A stretch of DNA of 64,000 nt from SXOA01 sp051004015 (lineage in GTDB: Bacteria; Planctomycetota; Planctomycetia; Pirellulales; Pirellulaceae), in NCBI GenBank assembly GCA_051004015.1, contig JBPCKT010000154.1:35070-99069 (forward strand), written 5' to 3'. Positions within the stretch are counted from its first letter, which is position 1, and each line of letters starts with the position of its first letter. Below the pieces are notes generated by a model. The model made no database searches, was not told the DNA's origin, and saw only the letters and a program-made list of their open reading frames with translations. Shown here in pieces: positions 43,801 through 50,386 of this stretch. The translations under genes were made by a program, and so were the position numbers.

Positions 43801-44179
43801 GGGCCATGGTTTGCGAGAGATCCCCTTGAGCGACGGCGCCGATCACGCGGGCCGTTTCACTGGTCGGATGCACCAGGTCGCCGATCAGCTCGTTGACCGA
43901 TTCCACGGACTCCTCCCAGAAGCCGCTGACGTCTCCCAGGTTCAGGCGCTGGCCGAGCTTCCCTTCCTTGCCGACGACGCGGGACATGCGAGACAGCTCG
44001 CTGGCCATCCGCTCGTTCTGCTCCATCACGTCGTTGAATGCATCGGCCACTTTGCCGGACACCCCCGTCCATTCCAGCGGCAAGCGCACCCCGGGTTTGC
44101 CCCGTTTCAGTGCCGTCAGGGCGTTCAGAAGGGCGGTCAGCTCGGTGATGTTCATCGCGGGTTCTTCGAGCCGGGGCAT
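37835..44179 (-). CDS. Giant multi-HAMP hybrid histidine kinase with three receiver-like domains
   Basis: A 2114-residue cytoplasmic protein. A divergent HAMP-like unit is followed by 11 units of exactly 92 residues (about 159-1170), then a GAF domain (GLVGQCAIDKQKILLTN), a Gln/Glu-rich coiled coil, HisKA with H1417 (MSHELRTPLN), HATPase (LLSNSFKFT, DTGIGIA, GGTGLGLAI) and three receivers. REC1 has D1778 (TLDIYLPDM) and REC3 has D2045 (LMDIMMPEMD); REC2 lacks the acceptor Asp (CIIASPEA). There is no membrane helix. Fungal group III kinases sense osmotic stress with tandem HAMPs; a similar role here is inference. ATG at 44179 has an AGAGGA ribosome-binding site. Confidence 0.95.
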   Translation of the reverse strand: MPRLEEPAMNITELTALLNALTALKRGKPGVRLPLEWTGVSGKVADAFNDVMEQNERMASELSRMSRVVGKEGKLGQRLNLGDVSGFWEESVESVNELIGDLVHPTSETARVIGAVAQGDLSQTMALEVDERPLQGEFLLTARTINKMVDQLSSFASEVTRVAREVGTEGKLGGQARVKGVAGTWKDLTESVNSMASNLTSQVRNIADVTKAVAAGDLSKKITVDVKGEVLELKNTINTMVDQLRSFASEVTRVAREVGTEGKLGGQARVEGVSGTWKDLTDSVNFMASNLTGQVRNIAEVTTAVANGDLSRKITVDVKGEILELKNTINTMVDQLSSFASEVTRVAREVGTEGKLGGQAQVKGVAGTWKDLTDSVNSMAGNLTVQLRDVSKVATAIATGDLTQKITVNVSGEILQIKDVINTMVDQLSSFASEVTRVAREVGTEGKLGGQADVSGVAGTWKDLTDSVNSMAGNLTSQVRNIAEVTTAVATGNLSKKITVDVKGEILELKNTINTMVDQLSSFAAEVTRVAREVGTEGKLGGQAEVKGVAGTWKDLTDSVNFMAGNLTSQVRNIAEVTTAVATGNLSKKITVDVKGEILELKNTFNTMVDQLSSFAAEVTRVAREVGTEGKLGGQAEVKGVAGTWKDLTDSVNFMAGNLTAQVRNIADVTKAVAAGDLSKKITVDVKGEILELKNTFNTMVDQLSSFAAEVTRVAREVGTEGKLGGQADVRGVAGTWKDLTDSVNFMAGNLTAQVRNIADVTKAVAAGDLSKKITVDVKGEILELKNTVNTMVDQLRSFASEVTRVAREVGTEGKLGGQADVQGVAGTWKDLTDSVNFMAGNLTAQVRNIADVTKAVAAGDLSKKITVDVKGEILELKNTVNTMVDQLRSFASEVTRVAREVGTEGKLGGQADVQGVAGTWKDLTDSVNFMASNLTGQVRNIAEVTKAVAAGDLSKKITVDVKGEILELKNTVNTMVDQLRSFASEVTRVAREVGTEGKLGGQARVEGVSGTWKDLTDSVNFMAGNLTAQVRGIAKVVTAVANGDLKRKLTVEAKGEIAELAETINEMIDTLATFADQVTSVAREVGVEGQLGGQAKVPGAAGTWKALTENVNQLAANLTTQVRAIAEVATAVTKGDLTRSITVVAQGEVAALKDTINEMIRNLRDTTQKNTEQDWLKTNLAKFSRMLQGQRDLTNVGRMILSELCPVVTALHAEFYVLDTSEEDPQLKLLASYASEGKNEAQIRIKLGKGLVGQCAIDKQKILLTNTPTNYIRISSGLGDSPPRSVLVLPLIYEGQVRGVLELASFEGFNPTHQAFLDQLTESIGIVLNTIEANMRTEDLLKQSQSLAQQLQTRQEELQNTNEELQEKARLLAQQNHEVERKNQEVEQARQELEVKAKQLALTSKYKSEFLANMSHELRTPLNSLLILSDQLSKNSDGNLTPRQTEFAKTIHSSGNDLLMLINDILDLSKIESGTVVVDAGELRLSDLQSFVERTFRHVAESKNVDFVTRFDARLPKSMLTDAKRLQQIIKNLLSNSFKFTHHGHVTLTVEPVEDGWNPYNEELNKANGVLAFEVSDTGIGIAADKQQIIFEAFQQADGSTSRKYGGTGLGLAISRELSRLLGGEIRLISTPSRGSTFTLFLPTTFTPPRPQRKPLATELQLAQAAAGGASAAASPLARALASPDALTRGNGHSVPAVRELDSLEAEPAALVNEVGDDRDQIEPGDRVLLIVENDVGFARFLLDTAREKGLKGLVTSLGAAALTLAREYKPHAITLDIYLPDMEGWRVLERLKNDVNTRHVPVCVISTDEARERAFASGALAFVPKPIQSREVLDQLLEKMEDFIARRSRQVVVVDANPERRARTASYLPEEEMQVTEVADGAAAAALFKNGPVDCIIASPEATVLLDNLAGSNGGFGNGLSRLPVIVYGEEACEDRDWRRLSDACTVRRVQSPDRLLDFTAFFTHMNVAHLSDDKRQILLDLHESDKVLAGRKVLIVDDDMRNIFALSTVLEEHNMAIISADNGKDAIKILREQPDVEVVLMDIMMPEMDGMETMREIRKIASLKDLPIVAVTAKAMKGDREKCIEAGAWDYLSKPVDTEQMLAVLRAWLHQ
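40670..43705 (-). repeat. Eleven tandem 276-bp repeats encoding HAMP units
   Basis: Exact period 276 bases, as shown by the conserved VTRVAREVG coding segment starting at 43705, 43429, 43153, 42877, 42601, 42325, 42049, 41773, 41497, 41221 and 40945. The middle units differ at only a few bases from each other; the last (VAREVGVEGQLGGQ) and the unit before the array are most divergent. No base in the array is outside the coding frame. Confidence 0.95.
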
Positions 44180-44375
44180 AGCGTCCTCTAAGGAAATGGG
44201 GGGTGGAACGGACCCATCCTCCGGACAGGTCCAGCGAAGCTGGTAACGTGTGTTGTGGCCGCGGCTGAGCGGCAAGCGAAAAACCTTGGCGTCTTGGCGC
44301 CGAAGCACCGTGCGCCGCACCCGAGTTCCTCAGGGGCACAGTGCTTTTCAGAAAGAGCACGCGATCAGTGCGGGC

Positions 44376-44579
44376 TCAGACGGCAGACCCTTCTCGAGTT
44401 CGATAATCAAGTTCGGCGAGCACAATCCTGGCCAGCAGGACCGCCAGTTGCTGCTGACGCTCCGCGTCTTCGATTTCCCCTACGGCCATCAGCTCAATTG
44501 CCGGGCGAAGGATCCGCAAATTGGCCCATAATTGGTCCCGATCCGCGATATCCTGCGCTTGTAGGGGCTCCATCCGCAT
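44376..44579 (-). CDS. Small helical protein, unknown
   Basis: A frame of about 67 residues (MRMEPLQAQDIADRDQLWAN, ... IEDAERQQQLAVLLARIVLAELD), strongly helical with good residue balance. GGTCAGGGT precedes the ATG at 44579; an ATG at 44597 is also open. It lies upstream of the giant kinase gene on the same strand. No family recognised. Confidence 0.48.
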   Translation of the reverse strand: MRMEPLQAQDIADRDQLWANLRILRPAIELMAVGEIEDAERQQQLAVLLARIVLAELDYRTREGSAV

Positions 44580-44744
44580 ACCCTGACCAAACAGCAATTG
44601 TTACAAGGTCAATTTAGCATATGGCAGCGACCGCCTCCACAAAACAGCAATTCCAGCCGCCGACAAATCCGGGATAAGTCTAATCGGGGGCCGGGAAAAA
44701 ATCAACCAAGAGAAGGTTGTGAAGTGTACGGTAAGTGACCATCA

Positions 44745-45881
44745 CTACTCCAGGACTTCCTTGAGGCTGATCAAGCGGTTTTTCTCGGCCAGCGACTTCG
44801 CCGCGGAGTGGATGATAGCAGTGACCTCCAGGATTTCCGTGTGCGGCACGGGCTCGATGCCGGTGATCAGCATATCGCGGAAAGCGGCGGCCATCCGCAT
44901 GATTTGATAAGAGTGGCCGAGCCAGTAGTTGCCCTCGATGGCGGGAGTCCAGACGTAGCTCTTTTTCTGGAAGTGGATCCGCGTCTCGCAGTAGAACTCC
45001 TCAATATCCGGCCGGCCGTACCACACCTCGGCGGGCATTCGGTCGGGGTAGGTGAGCAGAGCATGGCAGGCATTCTCGCGGACGTACATGCTGACGCCCT
45101 CGACGCCCGCTCCGCATAGCGTCTCCGCCATCCAGACGGGATGCTGGCCATAGATGAACCAGCCTGGGAGCGTCCAACCTCCTGCCTGGCTGGCCTGCAC
45201 GAATTGCAAGGTGCCAAACTCGCCGCCAGCTTTCATGCGCATTGCTTCCGCGGTTCCCCACTGGTGGCGAAACAGGCTCGACGACATGAGAGGAGCGCGG
45301 TGCTTCTTGGCGAGCGCGATGATCTGCCGCGTCTTCGCCACGGTGCCGCCAATCGGCTTGTCGCAGAAGGTCGGCAGCCCCTTTTCTAGAGCGGGGGCCA
45401 CCAGATCGAAGTGATCGCTGCCGGTGCCGGAGGCATCGCCGAGCCAGACTGCGTCCACTTCCTGTACCAGCTTCTCCATGGACGGTGCGACTTGGACGCC
45501 TTGATAGGCCGATGCAAACAGAGCGGCACTCGCAGGGTCGGCATCGTAGACGTGGGTGATCCTCGTATTGGCGAAAGGAATCTGGTCGAAGTTGAGCTGG
45601 GGGTTGCGGAAGTGGGACTCAAAGATCTTCGCGCTGCCGGGGTCGAGCGTCTTCTTGACCACGTCCAGGTCGATCTTGTCATGGAACGGATGGCAGAAAT
45701 GCCAGGTATGTCCATTCGTCCGCTGCGGCTTCCCCTCGATGCTGGCGGAGATGACGCCGAGGCGAAAGACCTTGGTTGACTTTGCCTCTTGGGCTTTCAG
45801 TTCACTGGCGGCGAGCGCGCCCGCGCCGAAGGCGCCCGCGGTGGCGAGCCATTGACGGCGAGTGGTGATATCAATGGGCAT
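44745..45881 (-). CDS. Gfo/Idh/MocA-like oxidoreductase with Tat-like signal
   Basis: A 378-residue protein starting TTRRQWLATAGAFGAGALAA, a twin-arginine signal. The Rossmann part has FRLGVISASIEG and VDAVWLGDASGTGSDHFDL; CDKPIGGTVAKTRQI holds the Lys-Pro motif of the family. It overlaps the end of pxpA by 11 bases, so it is the fourth gene of the 5-oxoprolinase operon. Family assigned by motifs; substrate unknown, and the export signal fits the frequent secretion of planctomycete members. Confidence 0.83.
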   Translation of the reverse strand: MPIDITTRRQWLATAGAFGAGALAASELKAQEAKSTKVFRLGVISASIEGKPQRTNGHTWHFCHPFHDKIDLDVVKKTLDPGSAKIFESHFRNPQLNFDQIPFANTRITHVYDADPASAALFASAYQGVQVAPSMEKLVQEVDAVWLGDASGTGSDHFDLVAPALEKGLPTFCDKPIGGTVAKTRQIIALAKKHRAPLMSSSLFRHQWGTAEAMRMKAGGEFGTLQFVQASQAGGWTLPGWFIYGQHPVWMAETLCGAGVEGVSMYVRENACHALLTYPDRMPAEVWYGRPDIEEFYCETRIHFQKKSYVWTPAIEGNYWLGHSYQIMRMAAAFRDMLITGIEPVPHTEILEVTAIIHSAAKSLAEKNRLISLKEVLE

Positions 45882-46635
45882 GGTAACTCCTGGCGAGGCT
45901 TTTGACTACGATTCCCTCACGCCGCAGCCGCTCGCGGATGGCTTTGGCGAAGTCGGCTGCGCCGAGGGAATCGCCGTGAATGCAAATGGTATCGACGTGA
46001 AGAGCTAACTCGGTGCCTTGCTGAGAAGTGACGGTCCCATGCAGCACCATCTTGAGGACTCGCTCGGCAGCGGTGGCGGAATCATGAATGAGAGCATCGG
46101 CAGAGTGTCGCGGCGTGAGTGAGCCATCCACTTGATAGGTCCGGTCGGCGAAGGCCTCGCTGGCGGTCGTCAATCCCGCGTTTTCGCCCGCTTTGATGAG
46201 CTCGCTGCCGGCCAGGGCAACAAGGATGCATGCAGGGTCGAAGTTGTGCGTGGCTGCGGCAATCGCCTGGGCAATGGCTGCGTCCTTGGCCGCCATGTTG
46301 TAAAGCGCACCGTGCGGCTTGAGATGGGTGACGGCGACTCCGGCGGCTCGGGCGATAGCGGCAAGAGCCAAGGCTTGATCGAGGACCAGGTCATAGACCT
46401 CCTGCGGCGTAACCTGCATCACCCGCCGCCCAAAGCCGGCGAGATCCGGCAGCCCCGGATGAGCGCCGATGGCCACGCCATGGTCAATCGCCAGCCGAAC
46501 CGTCTTCCGCATTATCGCCGGGTCACCCGCGTGATAGCCGCAGGCGATGTTGACGGAGGTGACGTGCGGCAGAATTTCTTCATCGCTGCCAAAGCCCTCC
46601 CCCATGTCGCAGTTCAAATCGATGCTGCGTCCCAC
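45871..46635 (-). CDS. pxpA: 5-oxoprolinase subunit A (LamB/YcsF family)
   Basis: A 254-residue protein with the family hallmarks IDLNCDMGEGFG, SVNIACGYHAGDP, IGAHPGLPDLAGFGRR, VTHLKPHGALYN, SEAFADRTY and ICIHGDS. With PxpB and PxpC it forms the ATP-dependent 5-oxoprolinase that opens 5-oxo-L-proline to glutamate. GTG at 46635 is preferred: it starts the conserved segment directly, has AAGGAGGAGG before it, and overlaps pxpC by 22 bases. Longer in-frame extension upstream has non-protein-like, Arg/Ser/His-rich composition. Confidence 0.93.
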   Translation of the reverse strand: MGRSIDLNCDMGEGFGSDEEILPHVTSVNIACGYHAGDPAIMRKTVRLAIDHGVAIGAHPGLPDLAGFGRRVMQVTPQEVYDLVLDQALALAAIARAAGVAVTHLKPHGALYNMAAKDAAIAQAIAAATHNFDPACILVALAGSELIKAGENAGLTTASEAFADRTYQVDGSLTPRHSADALIHDSATAAERVLKMVLHGTVTSQQGTELALHVDTICIHGDSLGAADFAKAIRERLRREGIVVKSLARSYHAH

Positions 46636-47597
46636 CCCTCCTCCTTCCTCTTGAGCGCCAGACCGACCTTCAGCCAGGCGATGTCGGCTTCGGGCTGGCG
46701 GTACAGCGACTGGGCCTCGGCCAGCGAAATTGCGGCAAAGCGGAGCGTGGACCCGGGCCGCAATTGAGCAGCCAACGACAAGTCCACGCTGGCGACGCAG
46801 GCCGCTTTGGGATAGCCCCCAGTCGTGGCGCAGTCTGCCATGAGCAGGATGGGTTGTCCATCGGCGGGAACTTGAATGGTGCCGGGACAGATGGCTTCGG
46901 AAATGAGCTCGCGAGGAGAAGTCAGCTCGAGCCGCGGGCCGGAGAGTCGATACCCCATGCGGTCGGATTGGGGCGTGACCTCGAACTCCGAGGAGAAGAG
47001 ATGTTCTTGGCTTTGCGACGTGAGCCAGTCGAATTCTCTGGCAACAAGAACACGAAGAGTCGGACAATCATCGTAGGCGGGAGTGAGCGCGCCAATTCGC
47101 CAGTTGCAGTTTGGGGGCGAAACCGCAAGCGTTGGCAAAGTCGGAAGGAGATCGCCTTCTTTCAACGCCCTTCCTTCGAAGCCACCGAATTTCCCGTGCA
47201 GATACGTGCTGCGACTTCCGAGGACGAGGGGTACATCGATGCCACCTGCAATCGCGAGGTATCCGCGGCAACCGGATATGGCGGAGCCAAAGTTCAGAAC
47301 GGCCCCTTGCTCTATGAAGTGGGGCCGCCAGGTCTTCAGGACGCGGTTTCCCATGGTCGGGTGGAATTCGCCGCCGCAGAGAGCGATGAGCGTATCTCGC
47401 TCGATTTGGAGTGTTGGGCCGAGCAGCGTCATTTCAATCGCCGCGGCGTCTTCGTGATTGCCGACAAGCAGATTGGCCATCCGCAGCGCGAAGGGATCCA
47501 TTGCTCCACCGACAACCACGCCGTAACGCTGCATTCCCCAGCGGCCGAGATCCTGAACGGTCGTGAGCAGGCCGGGGCGAAGTACGCGGATGCTCAT
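46614..47597 (-). CDS. pxpC: 5-oxoprolinase subunit C (KipA/biotin-dependent carboxyltransferase family)
   Basis: A 327-residue protein with VLRPGLLTTVQDLGRWG, GGAMDPFALRMANLLVGN, GCRGYLAIAGGIDVP, SDRMGYRLSGPRLE and ILMADCATTGGYPKAACV, all typical of the PxpC/KipA family. Its ATG overlaps the pxpB stop by four bases. Together with PxpB and PxpA it makes the prokaryotic 5-oxoprolinase. Confidence 0.94.
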   Translation of the reverse strand: MSIRVLRPGLLTTVQDLGRWGMQRYGVVVGGAMDPFALRMANLLVGNHEDAAAIEMTLLGPTLQIERDTLIALCGGEFHPTMGNRVLKTWRPHFIEQGAVLNFGSAISGCRGYLAIAGGIDVPLVLGSRSTYLHGKFGGFEGRALKEGDLLPTLPTLAVSPPNCNWRIGALTPAYDDCPTLRVLVAREFDWLTSQSQEHLFSSEFEVTPQSDRMGYRLSGPRLELTSPRELISEAICPGTIQVPADGQPILLMADCATTGGYPKAACVASVDLSLAAQLRPGSTLRFAAISLAEAQSLYRQPEADIAWLKVGLALKRKEEGWDAASI

Positions 47598-48292
47598 GCG
47601 GATTGCTCCGCGAGTGCGCGAAACTGTTCCGCTGTAATGGGCAGGAAGCGGACGAGGTCGCCGGCCTGCAGGAGCGTTGGCGGATCTTCTTTCGGGCGAA
47701 ACAGTGCCAGCGGAGTGCGGCCGATGAGTTGCCAGCCGCCGGGAGTTTCCAGGGGGTAGATGCCCGTCTGGTCCCCCGCGATGCCTACCGAACCGGCCGG
47801 AATCCTGAGCCGTGGCGAGATGCGGCGGGGAGCGGCGATTTTTGAGGACATGCCGCCGAGGTACGGAAATCCGGGCGCGAAGCCAATCATGTGGACGAGA
47901 TAGTCCGCGGCCGAATGGATTTCAATGACTTCCTGGGAAGTCAGATTCGCGTGCTGTGCCACGAACTCCAGATCACTGCCGAACTCGCCGCCGTAGCAGA
48001 CGGGAATCTCCACGACCCGCGGCTGAGGTTCAACCGATGAATCCGGCCGGGTCACCAAGTCGCTAACCGACGAGACCAACTCCGCTTCAGAAGTTCGAAG
48101 CGGGTCATAGTAAATAGTGATCGTGGTGAATGCTGGAACGAATTCAATCATTCCCGCCGGCGGATTTGCTTCAAGCTGCCGGCTCAGCGAACGGACCGCG
48201 AGGAAGGTCGGCGTATCAATCCGGTCGCCAAGATGCACCACGAGGGCGCGGTCGCCGAGCGTGGCAAACCGGGGAAAACCGGGCATTAGCAT
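47594..48292 (-). CDS. pxpB: 5-oxoprolinase subunit B (KipI family)
   Basis: A 232-residue protein with FATLGDRALVVHLGD, VEIPVCYGGEFGSDLEFVA, HMIGFAPGFPYLGGM, RLRIPAGSVGIAGDQTGIYP and TPGGWQLIGRTP, diagnostic for the PxpB/KipI family. First gene of the tightly overlapping pxpBCA-oxidoreductase operon; the start lies 74 bases from the divergent CHAD gene. Confidence 0.94.
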   Translation of the reverse strand: MLMPGFPRFATLGDRALVVHLGDRIDTPTFLAVRSLSRQLEANPPAGMIEFVPAFTTITIYYDPLRTSEAELVSSVSDLVTRPDSSVEPQPRVVEIPVCYGGEFGSDLEFVAQHANLTSQEVIEIHSAADYLVHMIGFAPGFPYLGGMSSKIAAPRRISPRLRIPAGSVGIAGDQTGIYPLETPGGWQLIGRTPLALFRPKEDPPTLLQAGDLVRFLPITAEQFRALAEQSA

Positions 48293-48366
48293 GATCGCCC
48301 CCGAACTCGCCCACCCGCCATTGCCAGGCTAACAATGCCAGGACGGCCAATTAGAATTGCAGCAGG

Positions 48367-49248
48367 ATGCACCGACCCGAAAAATGGCAGCTTGGCGTCA
48401 CCGCCGCAAGCAAAGTCCGCTCGGTAGCGCGGCAGGCTCTCGCCGTGCGCCTGGAGCGGGTCGTCAAGAACTTGAAGCGGGCCGCGAATGAATCTCAGGA
48501 CCAGGCGCACAACATCCACAGGTTGCGGACATGGTGCCGACGCTCCGCAGCCGCGGTGGAGCTGTTTCGACCCCTGCTGCCGAAAAGGGAGGCGAAGTGG
48601 TTTGCCCGCAAGCTCAAGAAAGTTCGTCAGGCGGCAGGCAATGTGCGCGACCTGGACGTGATGCTGGAGCAGGCCACAGACAATCCGCCACTTGCCGAGG
48701 AACTGAAAGGACAGCGTGACCAGGCCAGCCAGCCGCTGGGCAAACTGCACAAGCGGTTCCAAAGTGGCAAAGAGTTTCGTAAGCGGCAGCGGCGGTCGCT
48801 GGCGGCGATTGACCGGCCCAAGAAGCGGCTGGGGGATTGGAGTGCGAGTTGCGTCGGTAGGCAAGCGGCAGCGCTCGTGGCGCTCGGCGAGCGCAGTCTG
48901 CTTGCACTCGAGGCTGCTCACGAGTTCCGCATCGCCTGCAAGGAGCTGCGATATGTCCTCGAAATTGTCGGCAGCGCGCTCCCCATGGCCGCGGTGAGAG
49001 TCTACGCTCTGCTCGGCGACTTGCAACAGCGGATTGGCGTCGTCTGCGACCAGGCGGCAGCCGAAAAGATGTACCGGCAGCTGCTCACGAAGGTCGGCCA
49101 CGCGCAGCGCCAGCCCTTGCGAGCCGCCATCGCCAAGGCGAAGAAGGAACGGAGCAAGACGCACAAGGCATTTTTGCGTTGGTGGACGCGACAACGGCGG
49201 GCGGCATTCCATAGGATGCTCGTCCAAGCAGGCTTACAGAAAGGATAA
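48367..49248 (+). CDS. CHAD domain protein
   Basis: A 293-residue, very basic helical protein. HNIHRLRTWCRRSAAAVELF and KVRQAAGNVRDLDVMLE, then HEFRIACKELRYVLEI, are the conserved histidine-centred helices of CHAD domains, which bind inorganic polyphosphate. No CYTH/triphosphatase domain is fused. A role in polyphosphate granule binding is inferred from the family. Its end overlaps the end of the convergent DHDPS-family gene by 15 bases. Confidence 0.9.
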   Translation: MHRPEKWQLGVTAASKVRSVARQALAVRLERVVKNLKRAANESQDQAHNIHRLRTWCRRSAAAVELFRPLLPKREAKWFARKLKKVRQAAGNVRDLDVMLEQATDNPPLAEELKGQRDQASQPLGKLHKRFQSGKEFRKRQRRSLAAIDRPKKRLGDWSASCVGRQAAALVALGERSLLALEAAHEFRIACKELRYVLEIVGSALPMAAVRVYALLGDLQQRIGVVCDQAAAEKMYRQLLTKVGHAQRQPLRAAIAKAKKERSKTHKAFLRWWTRQRRAAFHRMLVQAGLQKG

Positions 49249-50292
49249 GAGCCGCTCGTGGAACAATCCATCGCCCAGCAGGTCGAGGCTCCGCGCCAAT
49301 CGCTGCTTGTCCGCAGCACGGAGTAGCGACTCCAGTGCGGCAAAGACTCGCTCGACTTGTGCTTCGCTGACGGAGCCCATCAGGGGCTGGCCGAGTCCCA
49401 TGATGAACTTGGCTCGCTGGAGGTCGGCGAATTTCTGGGGGTCATCCTGCATCGCTTGAAAGAGGGCCGTCACCGCGCTTTGTGCCGCGACCGCTTCGGC
49501 GAAGTCTCCGCGACCGGCAGCGGCCAGGATGTGGAGATACTGATGGACCGCAAAGGACATCGGCCCGGAAGTGACGCCGCATCGCTGCCGTTGCCAGTCA
49601 TCGTGTTGCGGCCCGTCTTGCAGCGCGCGGACCAGATAAGGGTCCCAGCCTTGCACAATTTTGAGATGCGACAATCGTGCATCCGCCAGGAAGCGAGCGG
49701 TGCTCTCGTCATAGTCCGCCTCGGTCACTTTGATGGCGACGATGTTCTTGCCCTCTGGACTCTGCACCAGTTCCGCGGCAGCAGCAGGGGACATGGGGAC
49801 GCCGCTGACATCGGGAATCGAGTACAGGCCGACCGCCAATCCCTTGGCTGCAGCCAATTCCACCAGCGGCCGCATGTTCCGTGCGACAAGCTGGTCGCTG
49901 GCGTTCTTGGGGAGGTCCGTCCCCGGACGGATGAAGATGACCGGGTACTTGAGCTCCGCCAGCAGGCTCACCAGGCGAGCGTTCGCCTCTGCGCCGTCTT
50001 CGGGACGTAAGAGGGCCGAGAGCATGGTCCCCTCAAGCTTCGCTCTGGCGGCCACGCGGAACCACTCCTCAAGCTCCGCCACCGTTCGCACATGGCCATG
50101 TCCGGTCGATGCCGCAATCAGCATCGCCGGCGCACCGGCAGCGGACAGTGCTTCCAAAAAACGCTTCGTCCGCGGCACGTCCAGCTTTCGCCGGGGCAAT
50201 TCGCCGGTCGTGGGATCAAAGCATGCGACCGTCGCGGCTGGATAAAGGCCGATGGGATCGGCGAGCAGTTCGGTGGAGGTTGGCGTTTTCAT
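49234..50292 (-). CDS. Dihydrodipicolinate synthase/N-acetylneuraminate lyase-family protein
   Basis: About 352 residues, a TIM-barrel Schiff-base lyase or synthase. GLYSIPDVSG holds the family Tyr, and NIVAIKVTEADYD holds the Lys expected to form the Schiff base; ASTGHGHVRTVAELEEW matches the conserved first-barrel segment. Likely cuts or joins a 2-oxo-acid sugar derivative; the substrate is not evident. The ATG at 50292 (MKTPTST) is preferred to 50358, whose added residues are Arg-rich and unlike the family. Confidence 0.84.
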   Translation of the reverse strand: MKTPTSTELLADPIGLYPAATVACFDPTTGELPRRKLDVPRTKRFLEALSAAGAPAMLIAASTGHGHVRTVAELEEWFRVAARAKLEGTMLSALLRPEDGAEANARLVSLLAELKYPVIFIRPGTDLPKNASDQLVARNMRPLVELAAAKGLAVGLYSIPDVSGVPMSPAAAAELVQSPEGKNIVAIKVTEADYDESTARFLADARLSHLKIVQGWDPYLVRALQDGPQHDDWQRQRCGVTSGPMSFAVHQYLHILAAAGRGDFAEAVAAQSAVTALFQAMQDDPQKFADLQRAKFIMGLGQPLMGSVSEAQVERVFAALESLLRAADKQRLARSLDLLGDGLFHERLLSFL

Positions 50293-50386
50293 CGGAGCAT
50301 CGCTCCCGGGTCGAAAAACCGTCATCTTAGCAGTTGCCACGCCACTTCGGCTCCGCACTGCACGCGAAGCCGGAAATGCTCGCGGA

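Noticed and set aside
46636..47067. N-terminal extension of pxpA to 47067
   Set aside because: It would overlap pxpC by 450 bases and encodes Arg/Ser/His-rich sequence unlike the family; the GTG at 46635 has a strong ribosome-binding site.
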